Shown here piece by piece: positions 1 to 7,004 of a DNA stretch of 14,032 nt. The stretch spans positions 1 to 14,032 of the forward strand of contig JBLHOS010000078.1 in NCBI GenBank assembly GCA_047623825.1, given 5' to 3'. The stretch comes from JBLHOS01 sp047623825. GTDB lineage: Bacteria; Pseudomonadota; Alphaproteobacteria; Rhodobacterales; Rhodobacteraceae. Under the pieces are notes generated by a model. The model ran no database searches and was not told the origin of the DNA. It worked only from the letters and a program-made list of their open reading frames with translations. The stretch's first letter is position 1; the number at the start of each line of letters is the position of its first letter. The translations under genes were made by a program, and so were the position numbers.

Positions 1-285
1 GATCTGGCGATCGACAGCCGGTTCACCCATCAGCTTGAAGCGCGAGTTGCATGGGCGCGCATGATCGAGGCTGGCACCGTTCGCTATGGTCTGGATCTGG
101 GCTACCAAAGTGGTGACGAGATCGGCCTGACGCTAGCAGGTCAAAGCCTGTCGGCCAGTACGCCCGGCGATGAGGCCTATGGCCGCGTGTTTGCAGGTAT
201 GGACTTTGCCAATGGCGCGTTTGAGGTGGCTTTTGACAACAACAATGAAGTCAGCCTGACCGGTGCCTATACCTGGCGCTTTTGA
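1..285 (+). CDS. C-terminal end of an outer-membrane beta-barrel protein, probably an autotransporter (partial)
   Basis: The frame is open from the first base to a TGA at 283-285, giving 94 residues without the true start. The residues alternate polar and hydrophobic in short stretches separated by Gly/Asp/Asn-rich turns, as in transmembrane beta strands. The protein ends in AYTWRF; an aromatic-rich last strand ending in Phe is the usual recognition signal of outer-membrane barrels, and Tyr-x-Trp-Arg-Phe ends are common in autotransporter translocator domains. Inferred role: membrane anchor for a passenger domain encoded to the left of the window. Another type of barrel cannot be excluded. 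It is followed at once by two hairpins and is not part of the sulfonate operon. Confidence 0.7.
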   Translation, partial: DLAIDSRFTHQLEARVAWARMIEAGTVRYGLDLGYQSGDEIGLTLAGQSLSASTPGDEAYGRVFAGMDFANGAFEVAFDNNNEVSLTGAYTWRF

Positions 286-292
286 AGACTTC

Positions 293-322
293 AGCAGCCC
301 GCATGACAATTTGTGGGCTGCT
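293..322 (+). terminator. Hairpin after the barrel gene
   Basis: An 11-bp stem (293-303 with 312-322, one G-T pair) encloses an 8-base loop, 8 bases after the stop codon. The right arm is followed by AAAC rather than a T run, so it is probably an mRNA 3'-end stabiliser or one half of a double terminator. Confidence 0.5.
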
Positions 323-330
323 AAACAGAC

Positions 331-374
331 CAAAAGCTCTAGGACAGGCGCAATCTGTCATAGAGCTTTTGTTT
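331..374 (+). terminator. Likely intrinsic terminator, second hairpin
   Basis: A perfect 11-bp outer stem (331-341 with 361-371) and an inner 5-bp stem (343-347 with 355-359) share a single mismatch. The right arm runs into TTTTGTTT, so the lower stem and tail are U-rich in plus-strand RNA. The left arm begins CAAAA, so it could also work on the minus strand. This is the better terminator candidate of the two. Confidence 0.6.
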
Positions 375-789
375 GAGTGACCGGACACAGCGTCCCCACT
401 GATTTTTCGAACCCGAAGTTTGGTTGACTAAGCTGCATGTGCCATTCGCGTTGCACCGCAACTGTCTATTTTTAAATCTAAAAATTCAGATCTTGTTCCA
501 AGCCGTTCATTGCGGCTGCCGTCAGTCAACGTCTGGTAAGCGCGGAACGCAGCTATTTTCTGTGAGATCCGCCGAGGTCTGCAATACGGAATTTCTCTGC
601 TGTTCGTTGCGCGCGCATCGGCCTTTACCTCACCTGTGAACGCCCAAAAAATCAGCAGACAAATAACGCCCAGTTTGAGGCAATGTCGCAAACGAAAACT
701 CATGCGGCGCTGCAGCGAAAGCATCGATGACTTGCCCATGTCACCCCAAATCAGCGCCCGGAATACCGCAGAGCGCGAAAGGTGTTTTC
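372..789. other. Gene-poor stretch upstream of the MFS gene
   Basis: I recognise no gene here. On the minus strand, 739-428 is open for 103 codons. From the internal Met at residue 13 it begins with basic residues, then a hydrophobic stretch (roughly residues 23-36) and a possible signal-peptidase site near VKA-DA. The rest has no recognisable family and is rich in Arg/Ser, so it may be chance. The stretch must hold the promoter of the MFS gene, but I could not pick a convincing -35/-10 pair. Confidence 0.3.
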
Positions 790-2052
790 ATGATTAATGT
801 GTTGTCTGGGGTTTGGGCCCTTCTACTTGGTATTGTCCTTATAATGCTCGGTAACGGGATGCATTTTACCTTGATTGGTTTGCGTGGTGGCATAGAGGGT
901 TTTTCGTCCACGGAATTGGCTATTGTCACATCTGGCTATTTCTTGGGCTTCCTATCCGGTGCGCGCCTTACCCCTTTGATGATACAGCGGGTCGGTCATG
1001 TGCGCGTTTTTGCGGCGCTCGGCAGCTTCATGTCAGCAGGACTGATCGCTCTGCCGCTGTTGACCGAACCTTGGGCTTGGACAGTGCTGCGGGTGTTGGT
1101 TGGGTTTTGCATGTCGGGGATCTATGTCGCTGCGGAAAGCTGGCTGAACGCCGCCGCCACGAATGAGACACGCGGCAAGGTGCTATCTGCCTACATGATC
1201 GCGCAGACACTGGGCATCATCGGGGCGCAGGGGCTTTTGACGTTGGGCGATGCGGCGACTTCGGTGCTCTTTATTGGGGCCTCAATTCTTGTGTCGATCT
1301 CATTTGCACCAATTTTGCTGTCCGTCTCACCGATCCCAGTGGTTCAAGTCGCGCGTCCTATGCCGTTGCGTAGCCTTTTCGCAGGCTCGCCGTTGGGAAC
1401 CGTGGGCATTTTCTTACTCGGCAGCGTCTACGCGACGCAATCAGGCATGGGGGCGGTCTTTGGCTCCCAGATAGGGATGAGCGTGACCCAGATCGCGCTG
1501 TTTGTAGCAATGTTATTCGCCGGCGCACTGGTGCTGCAATACCCGATCGGATGGCTGTCGGATAGGATGGATAGACGCATTTTGATTTTTGGATTGGCCG
1601 TTCTGGGCGCTTCATCGTGCCTGCTGGGCTGGTCAATCGGTGATACGTTATGGCCATTGATGGCAGCGGCCTTCTTTGCCGGTGGGGTGACAACGCCGCT
1701 ATATGCTCTTCTTGTGGCCTACACGAACGATTCTCTTTCTGCCGCTGATATGCCTGCTGCATCTGGGGGGCTGGTTTTTACCTTTGGGTTGGGCGCTATC
1801 GCCGGCCCGCTTGTCACTGGCTGGGCAATGCAACGGCTTGACCCCTTTGCTTTTTGGTTGGTTCTTGGGATAACTTTTTGCGCTATCGGGCTTTATGCAC
1901 TCTACCGCATGACGCAGCGCGCAATGGTCCCAGTGAACGAAACTGATAGCTACCTAAATATCCTACCCACTGCGACCACTGTCGCGGTGGAGGCTGCGGG
2001 CGAATGGGCTGTCGAAAACGCAGAGGCAGAACGTGACGATGGTTCGATTTGA
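790..2052 (+). CDS. MFS permease, YcaD-like
   Basis: Predicted inner-membrane major facilitator transporter of 420 residues with about 12 hydrophobic segments. The first half carries a stretch typical of the YcaD-like group: GLRGGIEGFS, then SGYFLGF, VGHVRVFAAL, AAESWLN and NETRGKVLS. The central cytoplasmic loop holds a motif-A-like GWLSDRMDRR. The tail of about 35 residues after the last membrane segment is acidic and probably cytoplasmic. The frame also opens at an ATG at 727, but those 21 extra residues are Pro/Cys-rich and have no ribosome binding site. The ATG at 790 has AAAGG at 778-782 and starts directly before the first membrane helix, so I chose it. The substrate is unknown. It lies upstream of the divergent regulator and outside the sulfonate operon, so a role in sulfonate transport is possible but unsupported. 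Confidence 0.85.
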   Translation: MINVLSGVWALLLGIVLIMLGNGMHFTLIGLRGGIEGFSSTELAIVTSGYFLGFLSGARLTPLMIQRVGHVRVFAALGSFMSAGLIALPLLTEPWAWTVLRVLVGFCMSGIYVAAESWLNAAATNETRGKVLSAYMIAQTLGIIGAQGLLTLGDAATSVLFIGASILVSISFAPILLSVSPIPVVQVARPMPLRSLFAGSPLGTVGIFLLGSVYATQSGMGAVFGSQIGMSVTQIALFVAMLFAGALVLQYPIGWLSDRMDRRILIFGLAVLGASSCLLGWSIGDTLWPLMAAAFFAGGVTTPLYALLVAYTNDSLSAADMPAASGGLVFTFGLGAIAGPLVTGWAMQRLDPFAFWLVLGITFCAIGLYALYRMTQRAMVPVNETDSYLNILPTATTVAVEAAGEWAVENAEAERDDGSI

Positions 2053-2442
2053 CGTTACAAGTATGGGCTGAATTTTTCTGGTTGCCGCAGGATCAATAAA
2101 AGTCAGCCTTTGGTTGCTGGGAAGGAGGTCGGAAATCCGTTGAAGCTCGATGTGCCATAAAAGAATATCTGGATATTCTTGATGATATGGCTCTTGGTGC
2201 AGCCTCTGACGGGAAGCCGAAGTTCACATCCTATTGCGCCCATCCAGCCAATAGGCGGCAGCATGATAAAGATCTGATTTCTTTGCATAACCTACAAATT
2301 ATCTGATCGATACCAACCATAATGTGAATGTCGTTGTCGAGGCTGCGCTCCGTTCAATATCTGCCTTACCCGCCCTTTTGCGCTGGCAACAACTATTAGG
2401 TGTTGGGGGCAAGGTGGGCCAAGCAGATCGCCACCCGCATCC
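2053..2442. other. Intergenic stretch with a possible gene remnant
   Basis: This separates the convergent MFS and lacI-type genes. No intact gene is recognised. On the plus strand one frame is open stop to stop from 2100 to 2306 and reads like real protein (IKEYLDILDDMALGAA near its middle, then a Lys/Pro/Tyr/Cys/His-containing part). It has no start codon before its interior Met, so it looks like the tail of a decayed or truncated gene of unknown family. A minus-strand frame covers 2288-2103 (61 codons) and is probably its shadow. The stretch also contains the dyad at 2161-2180. Confidence 0.35.
2161..2180. repeat. Perfect inverted repeat, 9-bp arms
   Basis: AAGAATATC, a 2-base centre TG, then GATATTCTT. 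The arms match perfectly. It could be a protein-binding dyad or simply a consequence of the Tyr-Leu-Asp-Ile-Leu coding pattern in the possible remnant it lies in. The loop is too short for a good RNA terminator, and no T run follows. Confidence 0.4.
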
Positions 2443-3489
2443 CTAGGGGGCGGGTCCCAGCGAGCGCCGTAGCCGGATGTCGGTCGGAAGCTCGACGCTT
2501 GCGGTGACCTCTCTTTGTTTTACCATTTGAATCAGCATGCTGGCGGCGCGACGGCCCATCTCTCGGTGTGGTACGTGAACTGTGGTCAAGTCTGGATCAG
2601 CCAGTCGCGCGATCTCGATATCGTCAAACCCGGTAATAGAGATGTCTTGGGGCACCTTTAGCCCCATCTCTTTCGCCGCACGCAAGGCCCCGATGGCCAA
2701 CACGTCGTTGCCGCACATCACCACGGTTGTCTCCGGCGCTGCGGCAAGCGTATGGCGAAAAGCGGCCTCACCACTTTCGATCCCGTAGGGTGTCTGCGTA
2801 AGCACTAGGTCGTCCGCTGAAAGGCCAGCCTTGGTCATCGCAAGACGGATGCCATTGGCTCGTCCGCGAGCCCGATCATTCGATGCGATTGGTGCTGAGA
2901 TGCACGCGATATTTCGATGTCCTTGCTGTATTACCAGCTCTGCAAGGGCCGACATCGCACTGATATTGTCAAACCCGATGGCTGGCTGCGCCTCCGTGGC
3001 ATCGTATGACCAGGCAACCAGGGACGGGACTGACCGGCTCTCAAGAAAGTCGTAAAGCGTCTTATCACGGTGATACCCGATCAAGAGCAAAGCATCCGCC
3101 CCGCGAGCGACAAGGGCCCTTATCTGTTCACCTTCCAAAGCCTCTTGATATGCAGAGGATGCGATCAGGAGCGTCTTACCGTGGCGGCCCAGTTCTTCCT
3201 GAAACGCTTGGATGCCTCTCGCAAAAACGGCATTTTCCATGGTTGGAATGATGACGCCGAATGTATTGGTCTGCCTTGCGGCCAGAGCGCGGGCGCCAAA
3301 GTTTGGCGCATACCCAAGCTCTGAAATGGCCTTCAAGACTCGTTCACGGGTCTCACCCACCACCTGATTTGGCGAATTCAAGCAGCGCGAAACTGTTGCT
3401 GTAGAAACATTTGCGTGTCTCGCCACATCCTCGAGTTTCGGGACAGGCTTTTGATTAGGAAGTCGATCCATTTGCTGTTCCGTCTCCAT
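2443..3489 (-). CDS. LacI-family transcriptional regulator of the sulfonate operon
   Basis: Predicted 348-residue DNA-binding repressor. A LacI-type helix-turn-helix lies at residues 18-40 (KLEDVARHANVSTATVSRCLN), followed by the hinge region with ELGYAPNFGARALA (57-70) and a periplasmic-binding-protein-like effector domain from about residue 75 to the end (TFGVIIPTMENAVFARGI at its start; FDDIEIARLADPDLTTV near the end). The ATG at 3489 gives the longest form. A second Met at residue 7 (3471) is an equally plausible start, because neither has a strong ribosome binding site and the DNA-binding domain begins after both. The gene is divergent from the TRAP/hps/suy operon, and two operators typical of this family lie between them, so it most likely represses the operon. 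The inducer is inferred to be DHPS, sulfolactate or a pathway intermediate. Sugar-type effectors are the family norm, so this would be an acquired specificity. Confidence 0.9.
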   Translation of the reverse strand: METEQQMDRLPNQKPVPKLEDVARHANVSTATVSRCLNSPNQVVGETRERVLKAISELGYAPNFGARALAARQTNTFGVIIPTMENAVFARGIQAFQEELGRHGKTLLIASSAYQEALEGEQIRALVARGADALLLIGYHRDKTLYDFLESRSVPSLVAWSYDATEAQPAIGFDNISAMSALAELVIQQGHRNIACISAPIASNDRARGRANGIRLAMTKAGLSADDLVLTQTPYGIESGEAAFRHTLAAAPETTVVMCGNDVLAIGALRAAKEMGLKVPQDISITGFDDIEIARLADPDLTTVHVPHREMGRRAASMLIQMVKQREVTASVELPTDIRLRRSLGPAP

Positions 3490-3571
3490 TTGTCCGGCCG
3501 CTTTGGCCCAAACCGCTCTTTAAACCAGGCGTTGTCTTTAAGATCACAGGCTTTGACCCGTAACGCAAAGT

Positions 3572-3577
3572 CTTACA
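3572..3577. promoter_or_regulatory. Possible extra operator half-site
   Basis: CTTACA, the reverse complement of the TGTAAG half-site found in both nearby operators. It forms a spaced inverted repeat with TGTAAG at 3586-3591. Only six bases long, so it may be chance. Confidence 0.25.
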
Positions 3578-3584
3578 CCAGAAA

Positions 3585-3600
3585 ATGTAAGCGGTTGCAT
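3585..3600. promoter_or_regulatory. LacI-family operator O1 (imperfect palindrome)
   Basis: ATGTAAGCGGTTGCAT keeps the central-CG layout and the ATGTAAGC left half of the perfect site downstream; the right half differs at three positions. Its centre is 22 bp from that of O2, so both sites face the same side of the helix. It overlaps the proposed -35 hexamer. Confidence 0.7.
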
Positions 3601-3623
3601 CATTTTATGTAAGCGCTTACATT
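3595..3623 (+). promoter_or_regulatory. Proposed operon promoter overlapped by the operators
   Basis: TTGCAT at 3595-3600, a 17-bp spacer, then TACATT at 3618-3623. The -35 matches the consensus at only 3 of 6 positions and the -10 at 4 of 6. The support is the spacing and the position: O1 covers the -35 and O2 covers the -10, as expected for repression by blocking polymerase. The implied start near 3630 leaves a leader of about 35 bases. Confidence 0.3.
3607..3622. promoter_or_regulatory. LacI-family operator O2 (perfect 16-bp palindrome)
   Basis: ATGTAAGCGCTTACAT is a perfect palindrome with the central CG of LacI/GalR-family operators. It lies 44 bases before the first plus-strand start codon and about 118 bases from the start of the divergent regulator. 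The best candidate regulator is the adjacent LacI-family protein. Confidence 0.8.
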
Positions 3624-3665
3624 TTTCACGAATCGCCACATAAATGGGCGACGGGAGGAGATTAC

Positions 3666-3854
3666 ATGGCGTTCATAATAGCGTTGCTTTTGCTGGTTGC
3701 GTTCACTGCGAATGTGGCAATTGGGGCCATTGGGGATGGCCCGATGTTGGGAAATGTCGCTGAGATGATTGTGCTTCTCATGGCTGCTGGGGCCTTCGTT
3801 GTGGGCATCTTGCAAAGTGAAGCGCGCGAAAAGAACACCAAGAAATCTAAATAA
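3666..3854 (+). CDS. Two-helix membrane microprotein heading the operon
   Basis: I do not recognise a named family. The 62-residue product has two hydrophobic segments (about residues 3-21 and 33-50), separated by a short Gly-rich turn (GAIGDGPMLG), and a highly charged Lys/Arg/Glu tail (SEAREKNTKKSK), so it should be a small inner-membrane hairpin protein with a cytoplasmic tail. It is probably real: a strong ribosome binding site (GGGAGGAG, 3653-3660) lies 5 bases before the ATG, it is the first gene after the operators, and its stop is 27 bases before the TRAP receptor gene, which has its own strong site. Inferred role: an accessory to the TRAP transporter (assembly, stability or coupling). 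It is not the Q subunit, which is encoded separately downstream. A leader peptide with only a regulatory role is possible but less likely given its clear membrane topology. Confidence 0.7.
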   Translation: MAFIIALLLLVAFTANVAIGAIGDGPMLGNVAEMIVLLMAAGAFVVGILQSEAREKNTKKSK

Positions 3855-3881
3855 AAGCGCATCTTAAAGGGAGGAAACCTA

Positions 3882-5027
3882 ATGGATAAACTCAACAAGG
3901 ACGTCGTTTCGGCAAATCGTCGGAATTTTCTAAAACTGGCTGGAACCGGCAGCTTTACCGCTGCCATGGTTGCTGGTGCAGGTGGGATGCTTTGGTCGGA
4001 TGCGGCTGTCGCACAGACTGCCGGTGAAGAGCGCGATCGCGAAGCGGCCGCTGACCACATCATGACGCTGGCCACAGCCTATGTGCTTGGTGCATCGCGC
4101 AGCTATCCGATCATGCAGCTGGACCTCAAAGAGAACATCCAGAACATGACAAACGGCAAAGTTTATGTCCGTTTGGCTCCCGGTGGTCAGCTCGGTGCGG
4201 GCGGTGCGCTTGCACAGGCTGTACAGTCTGGCACCATCCAATGTGCCCAACATTCGCTATCGAACTTTGCGCCCTTTGCGTCGGTCGTAGACCTGATTAA
4301 CTTGCCGTATTTCTGCGGTTCGAACCAACGCTTCACCAACCTGACAAGCTCGGATGCGTGGAAAACTGAAGTTGATCCGAAGATCGCCGCTTCTGGCTTC
4401 AAGTCGCTTTTCTATATCGTCATCGACCCGCGCGTTGTTGCCGTGCGTCAGGGTGGAAATGCCATCATCACGCCTGCCGACATGGCCGGTGTGAAATTCC
4501 GCGTTCCCGGCTCTGCGATGTTGCAGCAATATTACCGGATGGTAGGTGCCAACCCGACGCCGGTCGCGTGGGGCGAGACGCCTTCGGCCATCCGTCAGGG
4601 TGTTGCCGATGCGCTTGATCCTTCGGTAGGTGCGTTGCACGTCTTTGGCTTTGGTGAGATCCTTAGTCATGTGACCTTTACGCAGGCCGTTCCAGACAGC
4701 CAAGTGTACTCGGTCAACCTTGAGTGGTTCAACAGCCTGCCAGCGGATGTGCAGGAGGGTATCGAGTTTGCCGGTGAGATCACCCAAGCGCAGAACCTTG
4801 CCAAAGTGCCTGCTGCACGTGGCTATGCCATGTCTGAGTTGACCGCGAACGGTGTTGAGTTCCACACGCTCACCGAAGACCAGCTAGCCGAATGGAAGTC
4901 CGTTGGTGGCTACCAGAACAGCGACTGGGATCAGTTCAAGATTGATCTGGCCGGTGACATGGACACCTTTGCGCGGCTTGAAGAGGCTGCAGGCACCATG
5001 GGCCGCTACTACGTCCACGACGCCTAA
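3882..5027 (+). CDS. hpsK: TRAP transporter solute-binding protein, DctP family, for a sulfonate (HpsK-like)
   Basis: Periplasmic substrate receptor of a tripartite ATP-independent transporter, 381 residues. The N-terminus is a Tat signal: NRRNFLKLAG with the twin arginines at 13-14, a hydrophobic core, and a likely cleavage after AVA (42-44). The mature part has the DctP fold pattern, including GVKFRVPGSAM with Arg207, the position of the family's conserved carboxylate-binding arginine, and GETPSAIRQGVADALD (231-246). Start: ATG at 3882 preceded by AAAGGGAGG (3866-3874). The Tat signal suggests folding before export, which is known for some TRAP receptors. The substrate is inferred as DHPS from the downstream enzymes; sulfolactate or another C3 sulfonate is possible. 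The letter K follows the tauKLM/hpsKLM convention and is less certain than the family. A strong hairpin follows the gene. Confidence 0.88.
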   Translation: MDKLNKDVVSANRRNFLKLAGTGSFTAAMVAGAGGMLWSDAAVAQTAGEERDREAAADHIMTLATAYVLGASRSYPIMQLDLKENIQNMTNGKVYVRLAPGGQLGAGGALAQAVQSGTIQCAQHSLSNFAPFASVVDLINLPYFCGSNQRFTNLTSSDAWKTEVDPKIAASGFKSLFYIVIDPRVVAVRQGGNAIITPADMAGVKFRVPGSAMLQQYYRMVGANPTPVAWGETPSAIRQGVADALDPSVGALHVFGFGEILSHVTFTQAVPDSQVYSVNLEWFNSLPADVQEGIEFAGEITQAQNLAKVPAARGYAMSELTANGVEFHTLTEDQLAEWKSVGGYQNSDWDQFKIDLAGDMDTFARLEEAAGTMGRYYVHDA

Positions 5028-5033
5028 TCGACT

Positions 5034-5063
5034 TTGGACCGGCGCCATGCGGTGCCGGTCCAA
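5034..5063 (+). terminator. Intercistronic hairpin between the TRAP P and Q genes
   Basis: A 13-bp stem (TTGGACCGGCGCC, 5034-5046, with 5051-5063, one G-T pair) closes a 4-base loop (ATGC). It starts 6 bases after the receptor stop and is followed by only TTT, so it is likely a partial terminator or a 3'-end stabiliser. Such a structure would raise the ratio of binding protein to membrane subunits, which is common in binding-protein operons. Confidence 0.7.
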
Positions 5064-5131
5064 TTTGAACTGGTCGACAGCGTGCATTTCAGGCACCGGG
5101 TCGCGCGACGCGCATCTGGGCGGAGGACTTC

Positions 5132-5647
5132 ATGTCACAAATCTACAAAAACTTGGATAAAAACGGCGAGCGTTGGCTGCTGCTTCTTTTCTACGTGATG
5201 CTGGTCGGCACGATGTTTATCGAGGTCATCAGGCGTGAGGTGTTTTCGTACTCGTCGATCTGGGGCGAAGAGATGGTGAGGTATTCATTCATTTATCTCG
5301 CTTGGATCGGTGCATCGGCGGCGGTCAAAGAACGCGGACATATCCGGATCGACGTGATCCTTAACTACGTCTCTCCATCGGTCAAAACCATGTTCTACAT
5401 CTTTGGAGACTTGGTGATGTTCGTGGTCGCAGTAATTGCACTTTATTGGTCGTGGGAAGCTGTCCACGTCTCTTGGAAATTCGGCTCAGTCACCCATGGT
5501 TTGCGTATCTCGCAAGTGTGGTTCCTCTTTGCAGTGCCCTTTGGCTTCGCGCTGGTCATGCTTCGGCTGATCCAGTCTTTCCTCCGGGATCTCTCCGATC
5601 TTCGTAACGGGCGTCCCGTCTACGAAGGCGACAAGCTATTCGACTGA
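5132..5647 (+). CDS. hpsL: TRAP transporter small membrane subunit, DctQ family (HpsL-like)
   Basis: Inner-membrane Q subunit of 171 residues, within the family's usual range. Four hydrophobic segments can be seen, near residues 15-33, 52-66, 88-108 and 127-148. The conserved DctQ pattern is present: EEMVRYSFIYLAWIGASAA (46-64), then KERGHIRIDVI (66-76). It should pair with the M subunit encoded 12 bases downstream and help dock the receptor. Start: ATG at 5132 with GGAGG (5122-5126) six bases upstream. The gap of about 100 bases from the receptor gene is filled by the hairpin. Substrate specificity rests on the receptor, so the sulfonate assignment is by context only. Confidence 0.88.
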   Translation: MSQIYKNLDKNGERWLLLLFYVMLVGTMFIEVIRREVFSYSSIWGEEMVRYSFIYLAWIGASAAVKERGHIRIDVILNYVSPSVKTMFYIFGDLVMFVVAVIALYWSWEAVHVSWKFGSVTHGLRISQVWFLFAVPFGFALVMLRLIQSFLRDLSDLRNGRPVYEGDKLFD

Positions 5648-5659
5648 GGGACATAAAAC

Positions 5660-6991
5660 ATGCTTTGGCAACAAATTCAGAACCAACCAGTCATCTTGGG
5701 CGCGGATTTTTATATTCCGATCTTAGTCTTCGTTCTCCTCATCGCTTTGGCCGTCCCGGTCTGGGCTGCAATCGGCTCTGCTGCAATCTTGATGCTGATG
5801 ATCTCGGGCGCGCTGCCCCTCAGCCTCTTGGGCGAAAGTCTATTTCACGGCATCGACCATTTTGCGCTTACAGCCGTACCGCTGTTCATCTTAACCGGGG
5901 ATGTCCTTGTACGAACGGGGCTTTCAAAAAAATTCCTCGACGTGGCGGAGGCTATTACCTGTTGGGCAAAAGGTGGCTTCGGCTCAGCCACCGTGCTGGT
6001 GTGTGGTATGTTCGCCGCGATCTCCGGGTCGGACGCTGCGGGGGCTGCGGCTGTCGGGCGTATGACAATCGACCGGCTTGTTGAGAGCGGCTATCCACGT
6101 CCATACGCCTGTGCGTTGGTCGCGGCAGGGGCCTGTACTGGCATCCTAATCCCACCATCGATTGCATATATCATCATCGGCCTTGTGCTGGGTGTGAACG
6201 TCTCCATCCTGTTTCTTGCCGCTGTTGTTCCCGGCTTGCTGGTATTGCTGGCGATCTTGATCACCAACACGCTGGTTAATCGCCGCCACGCTTATGAGGG
6301 TGGCGGGCTGATGACGTTTGGCGAATGGGCCGCCAACCTTTGGAAGTCGTTGAAGTCCGGCTGGTACGCGTTTCTTGTGCCAGGAATTATCTTTTACGGC
6401 ATTTTTTCAGGGCGGCTGACACCGACAGAAGCGGGTGCGATCGCGGTTGTGGTCACTATTGCCATTGGCTTTATCATCGGCACGTTACGTTTTTCTGACT
6501 TTCCGGCGATGCTGGTCAGCTCGGCCAAGGTAAACGGGGTGATCTTGCCGATCATCGCCTTCTCACTGCCTTTAGCGCAAGCGCTGGCCATTCTGGGGGT
6601 TCCGCAAGGCTTTGTCGCAGCGGCCACCAGCGTCAGCAATGAGCCTTGGGTTCTGATCCTGATGATGATCCTGATCTTGATCGCGGCAGGCTGCGTCATG
6701 GAGACTACGCCCAATATCGTGATCTTGGCCCCGATCCTCTTCCCGCTCGCCCAGAGCATCGAGATGAACGAGATCCAGTTCTGCATCATGATGATCACGG
6801 CCCTGGGGGTTGGCTTCATTACACCGCCACTGGGCCTCAACCTGTTTGTGGTGTCGGGGATCACCGGGGAATCAATACTGAAGATTGCGGTGCAGGCCGT
6901 CCCGTTCGTGGGCTTCATGCTGTTTGTGACCCTTTTGATCGCCTACATCCCTGCGATTTCTACAATCCTTCTTCCAGACGTTTATCGATAG
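5660..6991 (+). CDS. hpsM: TRAP transporter large membrane subunit, DctM family (HpsM-like)
   Basis: Inner-membrane M subunit, the ion-coupled translocation channel, 443 residues with about 12 hydrophobic segments. Family signatures are clear: ALTAVPLFILTGDVLVRTG (69-87), SGSDAAGAAAVG (122-133), GILIPPSIAY (161-170), GRLTPTEAGA (251-260), METTPNIVILAPIL (347-360) and FITPPLGLNLFVV (386-398). Start: ATG at 5660, with GAGGG overlapping the stop of the Q gene. The stop is 13 bases before hpsN, and the two are probably translated from one message. TRAP systems usually use a sodium gradient, so import here would not cost ATP. Imported substrate is inferred as DHPS. Confidence 0.9.
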   Translation: MLWQQIQNQPVILGADFYIPILVFVLLIALAVPVWAAIGSAAILMLMISGALPLSLLGESLFHGIDHFALTAVPLFILTGDVLVRTGLSKKFLDVAEAITCWAKGGFGSATVLVCGMFAAISGSDAAGAAAVGRMTIDRLVESGYPRPYACALVAAGACTGILIPPSIAYIIIGLVLGVNVSILFLAAVVPGLLVLLAILITNTLVNRRHAYEGGGLMTFGEWAANLWKSLKSGWYAFLVPGIIFYGIFSGRLTPTEAGAIAVVVTIAIGFIIGTLRFSDFPAMLVSSAKVNGVILPIIAFSLPLAQALAILGVPQGFVAAATSVSNEPWVLILMMILILIAAGCVMETTPNIVILAPILFPLAQSIEMNEIQFCIMMITALGVGFITPPLGLNLFVVSGITGESILKIAVQAVPFVGFMLFVTLLIAYIPAISTILLPDVYR

Positions 6992-7004
6992 GACGCACAT
7001 TCCG

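Noticed and set aside
727..789. Extended N-terminus of the MFS permease
   Set aside because: The added residues are Pro/Cys-rich, with no ribosome binding site; the ATG at 790 has one and begins at the first membrane helix.
2433..2455. Hairpin ACCCGC/GCGGGT at the 3' end of the LacI-type gene as its terminator
   Set aside because: The stem has only six pairs, overlaps the stop codon and has no T run on the minus strand, so it is too weak to call.
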